NCBI GenBank assembly: GCA_035652095.1
Contig: DASREM010000039.1
Location: forward strand, 1 to 27,733
Length of the DNA: 27,733 bases
Reading direction: 5' to 3'
Source: DASREM01 sp035652095
Lineage (GTDB): Bacteria > Acidobacteriota > Terriglobia > Terriglobales > Acidobacteriaceae
In this document: piece after piece, positions 7,036-15,118 of the stretch
How the letters are laid out: each line of letters begins with the position of its first letter
Position numbering within the stretch: position 1 is the first letter of the stretch
Notes under the pieces: model-generated
Database searches by the model: none
Seen by the model: only the letters and a program-made list of their open reading frames with translations
What the model was told of the DNA's origin: nothing
Translations under genes and position numbers: made by a program

Positions 7036-9006
7036 TCAGCTAATCTTCTGCGCTCCCAGACCTCCTAAGCCATTGTCATCATTGCCGCTTCCACACACAC
7101 CGGGATCCATCAGGGCGCGTTTCAGGCGGACCTTCTCCTGCAAAAGCTCCTGCATGTGCTCGGTTTGTTGAACTTTGCCGCTCTGAAGCTCTTTCTGAAC
7201 GGTATCCAGACGTCGCCGCAGTTGGATGCGGCGGAGCGCTTTGACGGCACCCTCGAGGCGGATCGCCGAGAGTTCCTCGTCTTCGTTCATGAGAATGGAG
7301 GCCATCAGATTGCGATCGGACTGGGAGAGGGGAAGGTCCATGACATCGCCGCTGATTTCATCGGCGTGCAGGAGAAGATCGATCAAGCCTTCGGTGGCCA
7401 AGCCGTGATGAAGGTGCTCGCTGGAGAGTGCGTAGCGCGCCTGGCGGGCGGGATCAAACTCGTCCTCGGCACCGTCCCGGGCGGAAAGATGTTCCTCGGA
7501 GCTCATTTGGGTGGAGGAGGCAAGGGCGCGAATCAGCAGCTTCTCCGCGGCGGTGACCTGGATCTCGGTCGGAACTTTCAACTGGGCAGCGGAACGGCTG
7601 CTGACCACATGTTTCAGTTCCTGGCGGAGAACGGAGGAGTCGATTCCGATTTTTTGCGCGATCTCTCCAGCGAGCTCGTCACGAACGATGCGGCTGGGGA
7701 CGCGCTGGATATGGGGAAGCAAGTAGTTGACGGCTTTGACCTTGCCTTCCGGGGTTCGGATTGGGAACTGAGAGCGAGCGCGTTCGATGAGGTAGTCGAA
7801 GTAGCGTTGCGAGCCGCGAAGCGCGGCGGCGTAGGCATCCTTACCCTGGCGGCGAATAAATAGATCGGGGTCGAACCCAGATTCAAGGGTAAGGACCTTG
7901 ATGTTGAACTCCTCTTCAACCAGCAAGCCCAGAGTCCGCTCAGTGGCCTTGGCGCCGGCGGTGTCAGGGTCAAAGTTGACGATGACATTTTTGGTGAAAC
8001 GGGCCAGCAGCTTGGCCTGGAGCTCAGTGAAAGCGGTGCCGGAGCTGGCCAGGACATTCTGAAATCCAGAGGAGAAGACGGAAATGCAATCCATCTGGCC
8101 TTCGACCAGGATCACGTAGTCGAATTTACGGATCCACTCCTTGGCCTGGTCCAGGTTGAACAGGACCCGGGATTTGGAATAGATGGCGGTTTCGGGGGAG
8201 TTGAGGTACTTGGGGCCGGCTTTTTCGTCGGTGGAGAGAGTGCGTCCGGTGAAGGCGATGATTCTCCCGCTCTCATTGGAGATGGGGAAAGTGATGCGGT
8301 TGCGGAACTTGGAGTAGATGGTCGCTGGGTTTTGGTCGTTGGCCGTTGGTCGTTGGTCGTTGGCTGTCGATCCCTTCGCTTCGCTCAGGGCAGCCTTAGC
8401 ACGGTCATTGGGCGTTGGCTGGATCTCGTCTTGCTTCCAAGAGAACAGGCCGCTTTCGCGCATCAGGTCTTCGGGGAATTCGCCTTTGAGGCGGTCCCGG
8501 AGCAGGAAGCCCGAATCAGGCGCATACCCGATTCTGAAGGTACGGATAGTTTCCTGGCTGAGGCCGCGCTCGGTGAGGTATTGGCGGGCGTGGGCGGCTT
8601 CAGGGCGGCGCAGGCATTCCTGGAAGAAATCGCAAGCGCGCTCATGCATTTCGAGCAGGGCGGTGCGGAGCTTGGCTTCTTCAGCTTCGGCTGGGCTGTT
8701 GAAGCTGACTTTGGGTAAAGCAATTCCCATTTTCTGGGCGACGGCGCGCACAGCTTCGGGAAAGGTCAGGTTCTCGATTTTTTGAATGAAGGAGAAGACA
8801 TCCCCGGAGACACCGCACCCGAAACAATGAAAGAACTGGCGGGTGGCGTGGACCGAGAACGAAGGGGTCTTTTCATTATGGAAAGGACAAAGCCCAGCGA
8901 AGTTCTGCGCACCGGCCTTCCTGAGCTTGACGTAGTCCCCGATAATGCGAACGATGTCCGCCTGTTGCTTGACAGTTTCCTTGAAGTCGGTGGCAGAGGT
9001 GGACAT
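7036..9006 (-). CDS. dnaG: DNA primase (DnaG)
   Basis: This 656-residue protein makes RNA primers for replication. The N-terminal zinc ribbon has C40, H43, C61 and C64 (GLCPFHNEKTPSF...FFHCFGCG). The catalytic core carries YSKFRNRITFPI near 231-242. The TOPRIM centre is LVEGQMD (E302) and NFDPDTAG (D346, D348), the metal-binding acids. The C-terminal part is the helicase-binding region and is charged and helical. Between the zinc/N-terminal part and the core, residues about 196-228 are a low-complexity, Ala/Asn/Asp/Gln-rich stretch absent from ordinary primases and encoded by a repeat (8323-8415). The ATG at 9006 is the only sensible start. It lies upstream of rpoD and downstream of mltG on the same strand. 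Confidence 0.96.
   Translation of the reverse strand: MSTSATDFKETVKQQADIVRIIGDYVKLRKAGAQNFAGLCPFHNEKTPSFSVHATRQFFHCFGCGVSGDVFSFIQKIENLTFPEAVRAVAQKMGIALPKVSFNSPAEAEEAKLRTALLEMHERACDFFQECLRRPEAAHARQYLTERGLSQETIRTFRIGYAPDSGFLLRDRLKGEFPEDLMRESGLFSWKQDEIQPTPNDRAKAALSEAKGSTANDQRPTANDQNPATIYSKFRNRITFPISNESGRIIAFTGRTLSTDEKAGPKYLNSPETAIYSKSRVLFNLDQAKEWIRKFDYVILVEGQMDCISVFSSGFQNVLASSGTAFTELQAKLLARFTKNVIVNFDPDTAGAKATERTLGLLVEEEFNIKVLTLESGFDPDLFIRRQGKDAYAAALRGSQRYFDYLIERARSQFPIRTPEGKVKAVNYLLPHIQRVPSRIVRDELAGEIAQKIGIDSSVLRQELKHVVSSRSAAQLKVPTEIQVTAAEKLLIRALASSTQMSSEEHLSARDGAEDEFDPARQARYALSSEHLHHGLATEGLIDLLLHADEISGDVMDLPLSQSDRNLMASILMNEDEELSAIRLEGAVKALRRIQLRRRLDTVQKELQSGKVQQTEHMQELLQEKVRLKRALMDPGVCGSGNDDNGLGGLGAQKIS
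8323..8415. repeat. Repeat-derived in-frame insertion inside dnaG
   Basis: On the plus strand, five tandem 7-bp units lie at 8332-8366 (TTGGTCG, TTGGCCG, TTGGTCG, TTGGTCG, TTGGCTG). They are followed by TCGATCCCTTCGCTTCGCTC, a palindrome-like segment, and then more GTTGG-type sequence up to about 8420. This composition is of intergenic-repeat type, unlike the rest of dnaG. It is translated as a stretch containing TANDQRPTANDQ with no frameshift or stop. Boundaries are approximate. Confidence 0.65.
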
Positions 9007-9039
9007 GGGTACCAGGATTGTGAGGGAAAGAGTCGCCTT

Positions 9040-9045
9040 ATTGTA
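9040..9045 (-). promoter_or_regulatory. -10 candidate for dnaG
   Basis: TACAAT on the minus strand lies 33 bases before the dnaG ATG, giving a leader of about 25 bases. The -35 is not convincing. Confidence 0.3.
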
Positions 9046-9064
9046 ATGGCATTGCGGGGAATGC

Positions 9065-9084
9065 TGTGGAGAAGCTGTGGATTA
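9065..9084. promoter_or_regulatory. Two DnaA-box-like 9-mers upstream of dnaG
   Basis: TGTGGAGAA (9065-9073) and TGTGGATTA (9076-9084) each differ by one base from the DnaA box TGTGGATAA. They are direct repeats 11 bases apart start to start, one helical turn, just upstream of the candidate dnaG -10. DnaA control of dnaG is inference. Confidence 0.35.
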
Positions 9085-9176
9085 ATCGAGTATTCGGTTG
9101 AGAGGGAAGGAAAAGTGAGCACTGCGGTAGCAGGTGGTCAGAACTCGGAGTGAACGTAAAGTTTCAGGTTTTAAAG

Positions 9177-9208
9177 TCCACCACTAAGGGCACGAAGTAT
9201 CACGAAGG
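9177..9208 (+). repeat. Dispersed repeat, copy B
   Basis: This matches 3518-3549 (opposite orientation) at 27 of 32 positions and contains CACGAAGTATCACGAAGG. It lies in the 279-base gap between dnaG and mltG, which holds no gene. Confidence 0.5.
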
Positions 9209-9285
9209 GAAGCAGAGGCAGATCTGTCGCCGCTACCTCATCGGCATGGCAAGAGGATTGGATCTCTGACGTGTCCGTACGAGTC

Positions 9286-10266
9286 TCATCTTCCCGCGAG
9301 GGCCTTGCGGAGCTTGACTACATTGCGGTTATGTTCTTCGAGGCTATTGGCGAAGCGGTGGTGGCCATTGCCGTCGCTGACGAAATAATAGTAGTCCGTC
9401 TGGGCGGGATGCATGGCAGCTTCCAGGGAGGTCCTACCGGGGTTGCCGATGGGCCCGGGCGGCAGGCCGGGATGGCGATAGGTGTTGTAGGGGGAATCGT
9501 ACTGCATGTCTTCATGATGCAGCGCGCCACTATAGGCGCCCGCGAGGAGTTCGGCGTAGATCACGCTGGGGTCTGCTTGCAAGGCGATGTTCTTGGCGAG
9601 CCGGTTGTAATAGACACTCGCGACCAGGGGCCGTTCTTCCGGAACCGCCGTTTCTTTTTCGATGATCGAGGCCATGGTCACGGTCCTGGTGAGATCACTG
9701 GTGAGACCGATTTCGCGTGCCACCTGGCGGAATTGCTTGACCATGGCGGAAATCATTTCGGGTACGCTCTGGGTCTTGGTGAATTCGTACGTGTTGGGAA
9801 ACAGGTACCCTTCAAGCGACGTAGCGGCAGGATCGAGGTCCGAAATCAGAGGCGTCTGCGATTTGGCGGCCTGGAGGAAGTCGTCACGGGAGCCAAGGCC
9901 CGCGTCCTGCATGGCCTGGGCGATGTCGAAGATGTTGAAACCTTCCGGGATCACGACGGTGTGAACATAGATGTCTCCGCGGGCCAGGCGATCGTGAATT
10001 TCGAGCACACTGGAGGGGCGTTCGAAGAGATATTCGCCGGCCTTAAGAGAGCGGCGTCCGTGCAGGTAATGCCAGAGCAGGAAGGCGTGGGCATTATGAA
10101 TCACGCCCGCAGCTTTGAGTTCGTGGGCGATGCGCCGGGTGGAGTACCCGGGATGAAGCAGGACAAATTTCTGGCCTGCGGGCGTAACCGGAGTATAGAG
10201 CGCCCAGGCCAGCCATCCGGCCATTGCGAGAATAATGAGAAGAAAGAATGTGAACAGTCTGCGCAC
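9286..10266 (-). CDS. mltG: Endolytic murein transglycosylase MltG (YceG-like)
   Basis: This 326-residue inner-membrane enzyme cleaves nascent peptidoglycan glycan strands and helps set glycan length. One N-terminal helix (residues 4-24, FTFFLLIILAMAGWLAWALY) anchors it. A LysM-like part follows at about 30-100. The YceG catalytic domain contains LEGYLFPNTYEF (151-162), ASIIEKET with the catalytic Glu at 203, and QADPSVIYA, followed by YNTYRHPGLPPGPIGNPG, all hallmark family sequences. The start codon is GTG at 10266; no good Shine-Dalgarno is seen. It lies between lepA and dnaG on the same strand, whereas in many bacteria it neighbours yqgF/ruvX, so its grouping with replication genes is less usual. 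Confidence 0.95.
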   Translation of the reverse strand: MRRLFTFFLLIILAMAGWLAWALYTPVTPAGQKFVLLHPGYSTRRIAHELKAAGVIHNAHAFLLWHYLHGRRSLKAGEYLFERPSSVLEIHDRLARGDIYVHTVVIPEGFNIFDIAQAMQDAGLGSRDDFLQAAKSQTPLISDLDPAATSLEGYLFPNTYEFTKTQSVPEMISAMVKQFRQVAREIGLTSDLTRTVTMASIIEKETAVPEERPLVASVYYNRLAKNIALQADPSVIYAELLAGAYSGALHHEDMQYDSPYNTYRHPGLPPGPIGNPGRTSLEAAMHPAQTDYYYFVSDGNGHHRFANSLEEHNRNVVKLRKALAGR

Positions 10267-10385
10267 GAGCTTTTGGGTAGTTTAGATGATGGTGAAACGA
10301 AATGCGTGCGGGGGAGAGTTACGGGAGTAATGGAGGTAACGGAAAACGCGAGAGATGGGAGGCGCTCCACTGCCGCGCCTCGTCG

Positions 10386-12194
10386 CTAACTGGCGTCTTC
10401 GCCTACTTTCAGGACTGCCAGGAAGGCTTCCTGCGGGATGTCTACCCGGCCGATACGCTTCATGCGCTTCTTGCCTTCTTTTTGTTTCTCGAGGAGTTTG
10501 CGTTTGCGGGTAATGTCTCCGCCATAACACTTGGCGAGAACATTCTTTCTTATCGCAGCGACGGTTTCGCGAGCGATGATCTTGGCCCCAATGGAGGCTT
10601 GAATGGCTACTTCGAACATCTGGCGGGGAATGAGTTGACGCATCTTCGTCACCAGGGCTTTGCCACGTTCGTAGGCGAAGTCGCGGTGCACGATGATGGA
10701 AAGCGCGTCAACCGGATCCCCTGCGACCAGGATGTCGAGCTTCACCATCGGGGAATCCCAATATCCGGCGAAGTGGTAATCGAGAGAGGCGTATCCGCGG
10801 GAGACGGATTTCAGGCGATCATAGAAATCGAGAACCACTTCATTGAGTGGCAGTTCATAGTGCAGCATGACGCGCGAAGAGCTGACGTACTCGAAAGTTT
10901 TCTGCTTGCCGCGCTTGTCTTCCACAAGCTTGAGGATTCCGCCGACATATTCTTCGTTGGTCAGAATGGTGGCAAGGATCACCGGTTCCTCGACTTTGGC
11001 GATTTCACTTGGTTCCAGCCATTTCGAGGGATTGTCGACCTCGATGACTTCTCCGTCGGTCTTAGTGATTTTGTATCGCACGCCGGGAGCGGTGGTGATG
11101 AGTTCGAGGCCGAACTCGCGTTCGAGGCGTTCCTGGATGATCTCCATGTGCAGGAGGCCGAGGAAGCCGCAACGGAATCCGAAGCCAAGGGCGGCGGAGC
11201 TTTCCGGCTCGAAGAAGAACGAGGCGTCGTTGAGGCGAAGCTTCTCGAGGGCTTCACGGAGGGCGGTATGCTCGTGGGCGTCCACGGTGTAAAGGCCGGC
11301 GAAGACCATGGGCTTGATTTCTTCAAAGCCGGCGAGCGCTTCGATGGCGGGATTGGCGTCGTCGGTGATGGTATCGCCGATCTTGGTATCGGCGACATTC
11401 TTCATGTTCGCCATGAAAAAACCGACTTCGCCGGCCTTCAATTCATCAATTTCGACGGGCTTGGGCGTGAGGACGCCGACCGTCTCGACATCGAAAGTGC
11501 GATTGTTCGACCAGAGTCGGATCCTCTGGCCCTTGCGCAGCGTGCCTTCGAAGACGCGGGTGAGCACGATCACCCCGCGGTAGGGATCGAACCAGGAATC
11601 AAAAATCAGGGCCTGAAGCTGGTGGTCGGGATTTCCTTTGGGCGGAGGAACGCGCTTGACGATGGCTTCCAGAACTTCAGGAACGCCCTGACCGGTTTTG
11701 GCGCTTATGAGCACGGCGTCGGAGGCGTCAAGTCCGACTGCACCTTCGATCATTTCTTTGGTGCGAGCGACATCGGCACTGGGAAGATCGATCTTGTTGA
11801 TGACCGGAATAATTTCGAGACCATTGTTGATGGCGAGATAGGAGTTGGCAAGGGTCTGGGCTTCGACGCCCTGCGAGGCGTCGACGACGAGGAGCGCGCC
11901 TTCGCAGGAAGCAAGGGAGCGGGAAACTTCATAAGAAAAATCCACGTGGCCGGGGGTGTCGATAAGGTTGAGTTGGTACATTTCGCCGTTTTGGGCCTGG
12001 TACGCCATGCGCACGGCATGGGCCTTGATGGTGATGCCGCGTTCGCGCTCCAGGTCCATGGAGTCAAGGACCTGGGCCTGCATCTCGCGCGCGGAAAGGG
12101 ATCCGGTAAGTTCGAGCAACCGGTCGGCCAGGGTGGACTTGCCGTGGTCGATATGCGCGATGATGGCGAAATTACGGATGTTAGAGGCGTCCAT
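10386..12194 (-). CDS. lepA: Elongation factor 4 (LepA), ribosome-associated GTPase
   Basis: This 602-residue translational GTPase acts on ribosomes and affects initiation or back-translocation. The GTP site is complete: G1 AHIDHGKST (13-21), G2 RGITI, G3 DTPGHVDF, G4 NKIDLP, G5 SAKTG. Domains II and III follow, then the LepA-specific C-terminal domain with VGAKII-type sequence (ASIGAKIIARETVAAIRKNV) and KCYGGDITRKRKLLEKQKEGKKRMK near the end. Full length for the family. The ATG at 12194 is preceded by an extended -10 that leaves only a few bases of leader, and no clear Shine-Dalgarno is visible. It is the first gene of the minus-strand lepA-mltG-dnaG-rpoD series. Confidence 0.97.
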   Translation of the reverse strand: MDASNIRNFAIIAHIDHGKSTLADRLLELTGSLSAREMQAQVLDSMDLERERGITIKAHAVRMAYQAQNGEMYQLNLIDTPGHVDFSYEVSRSLASCEGALLVVDASQGVEAQTLANSYLAINNGLEIIPVINKIDLPSADVARTKEMIEGAVGLDASDAVLISAKTGQGVPEVLEAIVKRVPPPKGNPDHQLQALIFDSWFDPYRGVIVLTRVFEGTLRKGQRIRLWSNNRTFDVETVGVLTPKPVEIDELKAGEVGFFMANMKNVADTKIGDTITDDANPAIEALAGFEEIKPMVFAGLYTVDAHEHTALREALEKLRLNDASFFFEPESSAALGFGFRCGFLGLLHMEIIQERLEREFGLELITTAPGVRYKITKTDGEVIEVDNPSKWLEPSEIAKVEEPVILATILTNEEYVGGILKLVEDKRGKQKTFEYVSSSRVMLHYELPLNEVVLDFYDRLKSVSRGYASLDYHFAGYWDSPMVKLDILVAGDPVDALSIIVHRDFAYERGKALVTKMRQLIPRQMFEVAIQASIGAKIIARETVAAIRKNVLAKCYGGDITRKRKLLEKQKEGKKRMKRIGRVDIPQEAFLAVLKVGEDAS

Positions 12195-12207
12195 GGGGTA
12201 ACTCTTG

Positions 12208-12216
12208 ATTCTAGCA
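12208..12216 (-). promoter_or_regulatory. Extended -10 promoter for lepA
   Basis: TGCTAGAAT on the minus strand ends 13 bases before the lepA ATG. The predicted leader is only about 5-6 bases. Confidence 0.45.
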
Positions 12217-12366
12217 GGGTGGTCGTTGGCGCTTGCTCGGTTGGTCTGAAGTCGTGCACGCCAGATCCTTCCATTCAGGTCAGGATGACGTCAGGCGATG
12301 GGGCAGGAAAGCGATAAATCGTGGGCCACACTTTTGAGTTGATTCGGTTTAAGATTTCGGCTCAGC

Positions 12367-12735
12367 ATGGCAGAAGGTCCATTTCGGTCGATTGCGCATG
12401 TACAACTCGCCATGCCCGCAGGGGCTGAGGATGCGGCGCGGATGTTTTATCGCGACCTGCTGGGTATGGTGGAAGTTCCGAAACCGCCTGAACTCGCCGG
12501 ACGCGGCGGAGTATGGTTTCAGAGCGGCAAGGTGCAGATCCATCTCGGGGTCGAAGAGGATTTCCGTCCTGCCAGAAAGGCTCACCCTGCATTGCTTTGT
12601 CATGATTACCAGGCGCTGACCATCAAACTGGGCGAGGCCGGGGTGGCGATGCATGATGACCGCAGTATTCCCGGGGTGACCCGCTGCCATATCAACGATT
12701 GTTTCGGAAACCGTATTGAACTGATTGCAAGCTGA
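12367..12735 (+). CDS. VOC-superfamily (glyoxalase/bleomycin-resistance/dioxygenase) protein
   Basis: This 122-residue protein has two beta-alpha-beta-beta-beta modules. It shows IAHVQLAMPAG at the start (metal-ligand His11), ARMFYRDLLGM (the characteristic helix), VQIHLGVEEDF in the middle and CHINDCFGNRIELIAS at the end, whose Glu is the usual final ligand. The family includes glyoxalase I, ring-cleaving dioxygenases and antibiotic-binding proteins; the substrate cannot be told from sequence. The stop is 9 bases before the amidohydrolase start, so the two are probably co-transcribed. It is divergent from lepA. No Shine-Dalgarno is evident. Confidence 0.85.
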   Translation: MAEGPFRSIAHVQLAMPAGAEDAARMFYRDLLGMVEVPKPPELAGRGGVWFQSGKVQIHLGVEEDFRPARKAHPALLCHDYQALTIKLGEAGVAMHDDRSIPGVTRCHINDCFGNRIELIAS

Positions 12736-12744
12736 AAGGAACCA

Positions 12745-14187
12745 ATGCGCAATTCGCTTCGGCTGCTCTGCCTGTTAATCGGTTGCAACCTATGCTGTGG
12801 CCAAACCCCTTCTCCTTCGGTACGGCCTTTCATAAAAATTGACGCGCCGACGGTTGCCCTGACCCACGCGCGGGTGATTGATGGAACCGGCGCTCCTGCG
12901 CGAGAGGATCAGACGATCGTCATTTCGCACGGGAAAATCGTGTCCGTGTCCGAGGCCAGCGTTGCTCCCCCAAAGGAAGCACAAATCCTGGACCTGAAAG
13001 ATTACAGCGTGATTCCGGGGCTGGTAGGAATGCACGATCACATGTTTTATCCGGCGGGCGGGGCGGTCTTTCACGAGATGGCGGTCAGCTTTCCAAGGCT
13101 TTATCTCGCCGGGGGAGTGACCACAATTCGCACCACGGGCAGCATTGAGCCGTACACGGACTTACTCATCAAGAAAGGGATCGATAGCGGCCAGACGGTG
13201 GGCCCGCACATGCATGTCACAGGGCCTTATCTTGAAGGTCCTGGAAGCTTCACTCCGCAGATGACTGAGTTAAAGACGCCGGAAGAGGCGGTGGCCACGG
13301 TGAATTTCTGGATTGACCGCGGGGTGGATAACTTCAAAGCGTACAACTTCGTCTCCCGCGCCGTACTGGGTGCCGCCATCCAGGCAGCGCACAAGCGGGG
13401 AGTGAAGGTTACGGGCCATCTGTGCTCGATCGGGTTTCGGGAAGCGGCCGCGCTTGGAATTGACAACCTGGAGCACGGCCTGGACGTCGACACCGAGTTC
13501 TATTCGGGCAAGAAGCCGGATGAGTGCCCGGACAACGATGCTGTTTCGGAAGAGCTCATCAAGATGAAGGTGAGCGATGCGCCGATCCAGGAGACGATTC
13601 GCGACCTGGTGGCGCACCATGTCGCGCTGACGTCCACACTGCCGGTGTTTGAGCTGTTTGTGCCGGACCGGACTCCGCTGCAGAAGCGGGTGCTCGAGGC
13701 GATGTCGGATTACGCGAAGATCCAGTTCCTGGGCAATCGCGTGGCCCTGGATTTACCAAGACGAGATCCCAAGACGGGTGAGGTGCAGCCGCGGGCATGG
13801 GGCCAGGCTTTCAAGATGGACATGGAATTCGAGCGCGACTTCGTGAAGGCGGGAGGCCTGCTGCTGGCGGGACTGGATCCGACGGGAATTGGGGGAGTGA
13901 TTCCTGGATTCGGCGACCAGCGCGAAGTGGAATTGCTGGTGGAGGAGGGTTTCACACCTGTGGAGGCGATTCATATCGCGAGCTCGAACGGCGCTCAGTA
14001 TCTCGGAGAACTGGATCGGATTGGAACGATTGCAGCAGGGAAGAATGCGGACCTGGTGGTGATAAAGGGGAACCCGGCAGAAAAGATTTCCGATATCGAA
14101 AACGTGGAAACCGTATTCAAAGACGGCGTGGGGTACGATTCGGCGAAGCTGATCGAATCAGTGCGCGGCCTGGTAGGGATCCGCTAG
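12745..14187 (+). CDS. Exported metal-dependent amidohydrolase
   Basis: This 480-residue protein of the amidohydrolase superfamily resembles the imidazolonepropionase / Xaa-Pro dipeptidase-like group. A short hydrophobic N-terminus (residues 6-18) ending in LIGC is a possible lipobox with Cys14, so it may be a lipoprotein; ordinary signal-peptide cleavage near CCGQ is the alternative. The metal site is visible: GMHDHMF (H97, H99), NFKAYNF with K198 as likely carboxylated lysine, VTGHL (H225), LEHG (H244) and LAGLDPTG (D378). The ATG has AAAGGA 5 bases upstream. Its stop overlaps the maf start by one base (TAGTG), so coupling is likely. The substrate is unknown; cyclic amides or dipeptides are typical. 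Confidence 0.88.
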   Translation: MRNSLRLLCLLIGCNLCCGQTPSPSVRPFIKIDAPTVALTHARVIDGTGAPAREDQTIVISHGKIVSVSEASVAPPKEAQILDLKDYSVIPGLVGMHDHMFYPAGGAVFHEMAVSFPRLYLAGGVTTIRTTGSIEPYTDLLIKKGIDSGQTVGPHMHVTGPYLEGPGSFTPQMTELKTPEEAVATVNFWIDRGVDNFKAYNFVSRAVLGAAIQAAHKRGVKVTGHLCSIGFREAAALGIDNLEHGLDVDTEFYSGKKPDECPDNDAVSEELIKMKVSDAPIQETIRDLVAHHVALTSTLPVFELFVPDRTPLQKRVLEAMSDYAKIQFLGNRVALDLPRRDPKTGEVQPRAWGQAFKMDMEFERDFVKAGGLLLAGLDPTGIGGVIPGFGDQREVELLVEEGFTPVEAIHIASSNGAQYLGELDRIGTIAAGKNADLVVIKGNPAEKISDIENVETVFKDGVGYDSAKLIESVRGLVGIR

Positions 14188-14750
14188 TGCTGGTGCTGGC
14201 GTCGGCTTCTCCAAGAAGGCAGGACCTGTTGCGCGCGGCGGGAATTGCGTTCACCGCGCAGGCTACCAACATTGCGGAGGATGCCCAGCCGGGAGAGTCG
14301 GCGCGGGCGTGTGCGGAACGCCTGGCCCAAGAAAAGGCCGCCGTGCTGGCGCGCCCGGAGTTGGTGGTATTGGGCGCGGACACCATCGTTGTCGTGGATG
14401 GCGAGATGCTGGGCAAGCCTGCCGACGCGAACGACGTGAAACGTATGTTAAGGATGTTGTCGGGGCGCAGTCACGAGGTGATTACGGGCGTCAGCCTGAT
14501 CGGCCCTGGGTTTGTGGACACCAGGTCGGAGGAGACGCGGGTATTCATGAACCCCCTGAGCGATGATGACATCTCGTTTTATGTGGCAAGCGGAGAGCCG
14601 ATGGATAAGGCGGGTGCATATGCGATCCAGGGAATCGCGTCGCGATGGATACGACGGATCGAGGGAGATTACGCGAACGTGGTGGGGCTGCCGGTCTCTC
14701 TGGTCTATCGCATGATGCGGGAGCATGGGGTGACGTCAGGGCAAGAGTGA
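14187..14750 (+). CDS. maf: Maf-family nucleotide pyrophosphatase
   Basis: This 187-residue protein starts at a GTG overlapping the amidohydrolase stop. Maf proteins hydrolyse non-canonical or pyrimidine nucleoside triphosphates (dTTP, UTP or modified forms) to monophosphates and are linked to septum control. It shows LASASPRRQDLL (3-14), VVLGADTIVVVDGEMLGKPAD (60-80, catalytic Asp65 and Lys77), HEVITGV, and DKAGAYAIQGIASRWI followed by EGDYANVVGLP near the end. Length is normal. The reading frame is open upstream, but the family starts at this LVLASASPRR segment, which fixes the start. Confidence 0.93.
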   Translation: MLVLASASPRRQDLLRAAGIAFTAQATNIAEDAQPGESARACAERLAQEKAAVLARPELVVLGADTIVVVDGEMLGKPADANDVKRMLRMLSGRSHEVITGVSLIGPGFVDTRSEETRVFMNPLSDDDISFYVASGEPMDKAGAYAIQGIASRWIRRIEGDYANVVGLPVSLVYRMMREHGVTSGQE

Positions 14751-14816
14751 GCGGAACGCAGTGGCCGGAATGGAAACTTACAATTCAGGCGGCAAAACGC
14801 CTGCAATACGGGGGAC

Positions 14817-14984
14817 CTAAGACTTTTTTTCGGTGCCTTCTTCGCCGTCTTTCATGGACGACTTGAAATTCTTGATGCCTTCGCCGAGGCCCTTGCCGAG
14901 GTCCGCCAATTTGCTGGGCCCGAAGATGAGCAGGGCGATTGCGAGGATGATCAGGATCTCGGGCAAACCCAGTTTTCCAGGCAT
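14817..14984 (-). CDS. tatA: Sec-independent protein translocase subunit TatA/TatE
   Basis: This is a 55-residue subunit of the twin-arginine translocase that exports folded proteins. One transmembrane helix (LPEILIILAIALLIFG, about residues 7-22) is followed by the PSKLADLGKGLGEGIKNFK amphipathic helix and an acidic/lysine tail. I chose the ATG at 14984 because GGGAGG lies about 7 bases before it; an ATG five codons earlier overlaps that ribosome site. TatC is not in the window. A -10-like TAGAAT about 70 bases upstream (minus strand, 15060-15055) may be its promoter. Confidence 0.93.
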   Translation of the reverse strand: MPGKLGLPEILIILAIALLIFGPSKLADLGKGLGEGIKNFKSSMKDGEEGTEKKS

Positions 14985-15118
14985 ATTGAAACCTCCCATG
15001 GGGGTCGCCGGGCGGTCCTAAACAGCGGGATTCTCGCGCAATCCCCCTTGTGGAATTCTAGGCTACTCGCGTGGGAGAGTCAAAGACTCGTTGGCTGTTG
15101 TGACGGCCGTTCTTCTCT

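Noticed and set aside
8332..8366. The heptamer array read as a CRISPR or minisatellite locus
   Set aside because: Units are 7 bp with no spacers and only five copies, within a coding gene; not a CRISPR.
10302..12317. 671-codon open frame on the plus strand opposite lepA
   Set aside because: It is the antisense of a well-supported LepA. Long antisense frames are expected in GC-rich genes, and the product matches nothing recognisable.
14786..14803. CAGGCG-6-CGCCTG hairpin between maf and tatA as a terminator
   Set aside because: The stem is only 6 bp and neither strand has a proper T-run after it.
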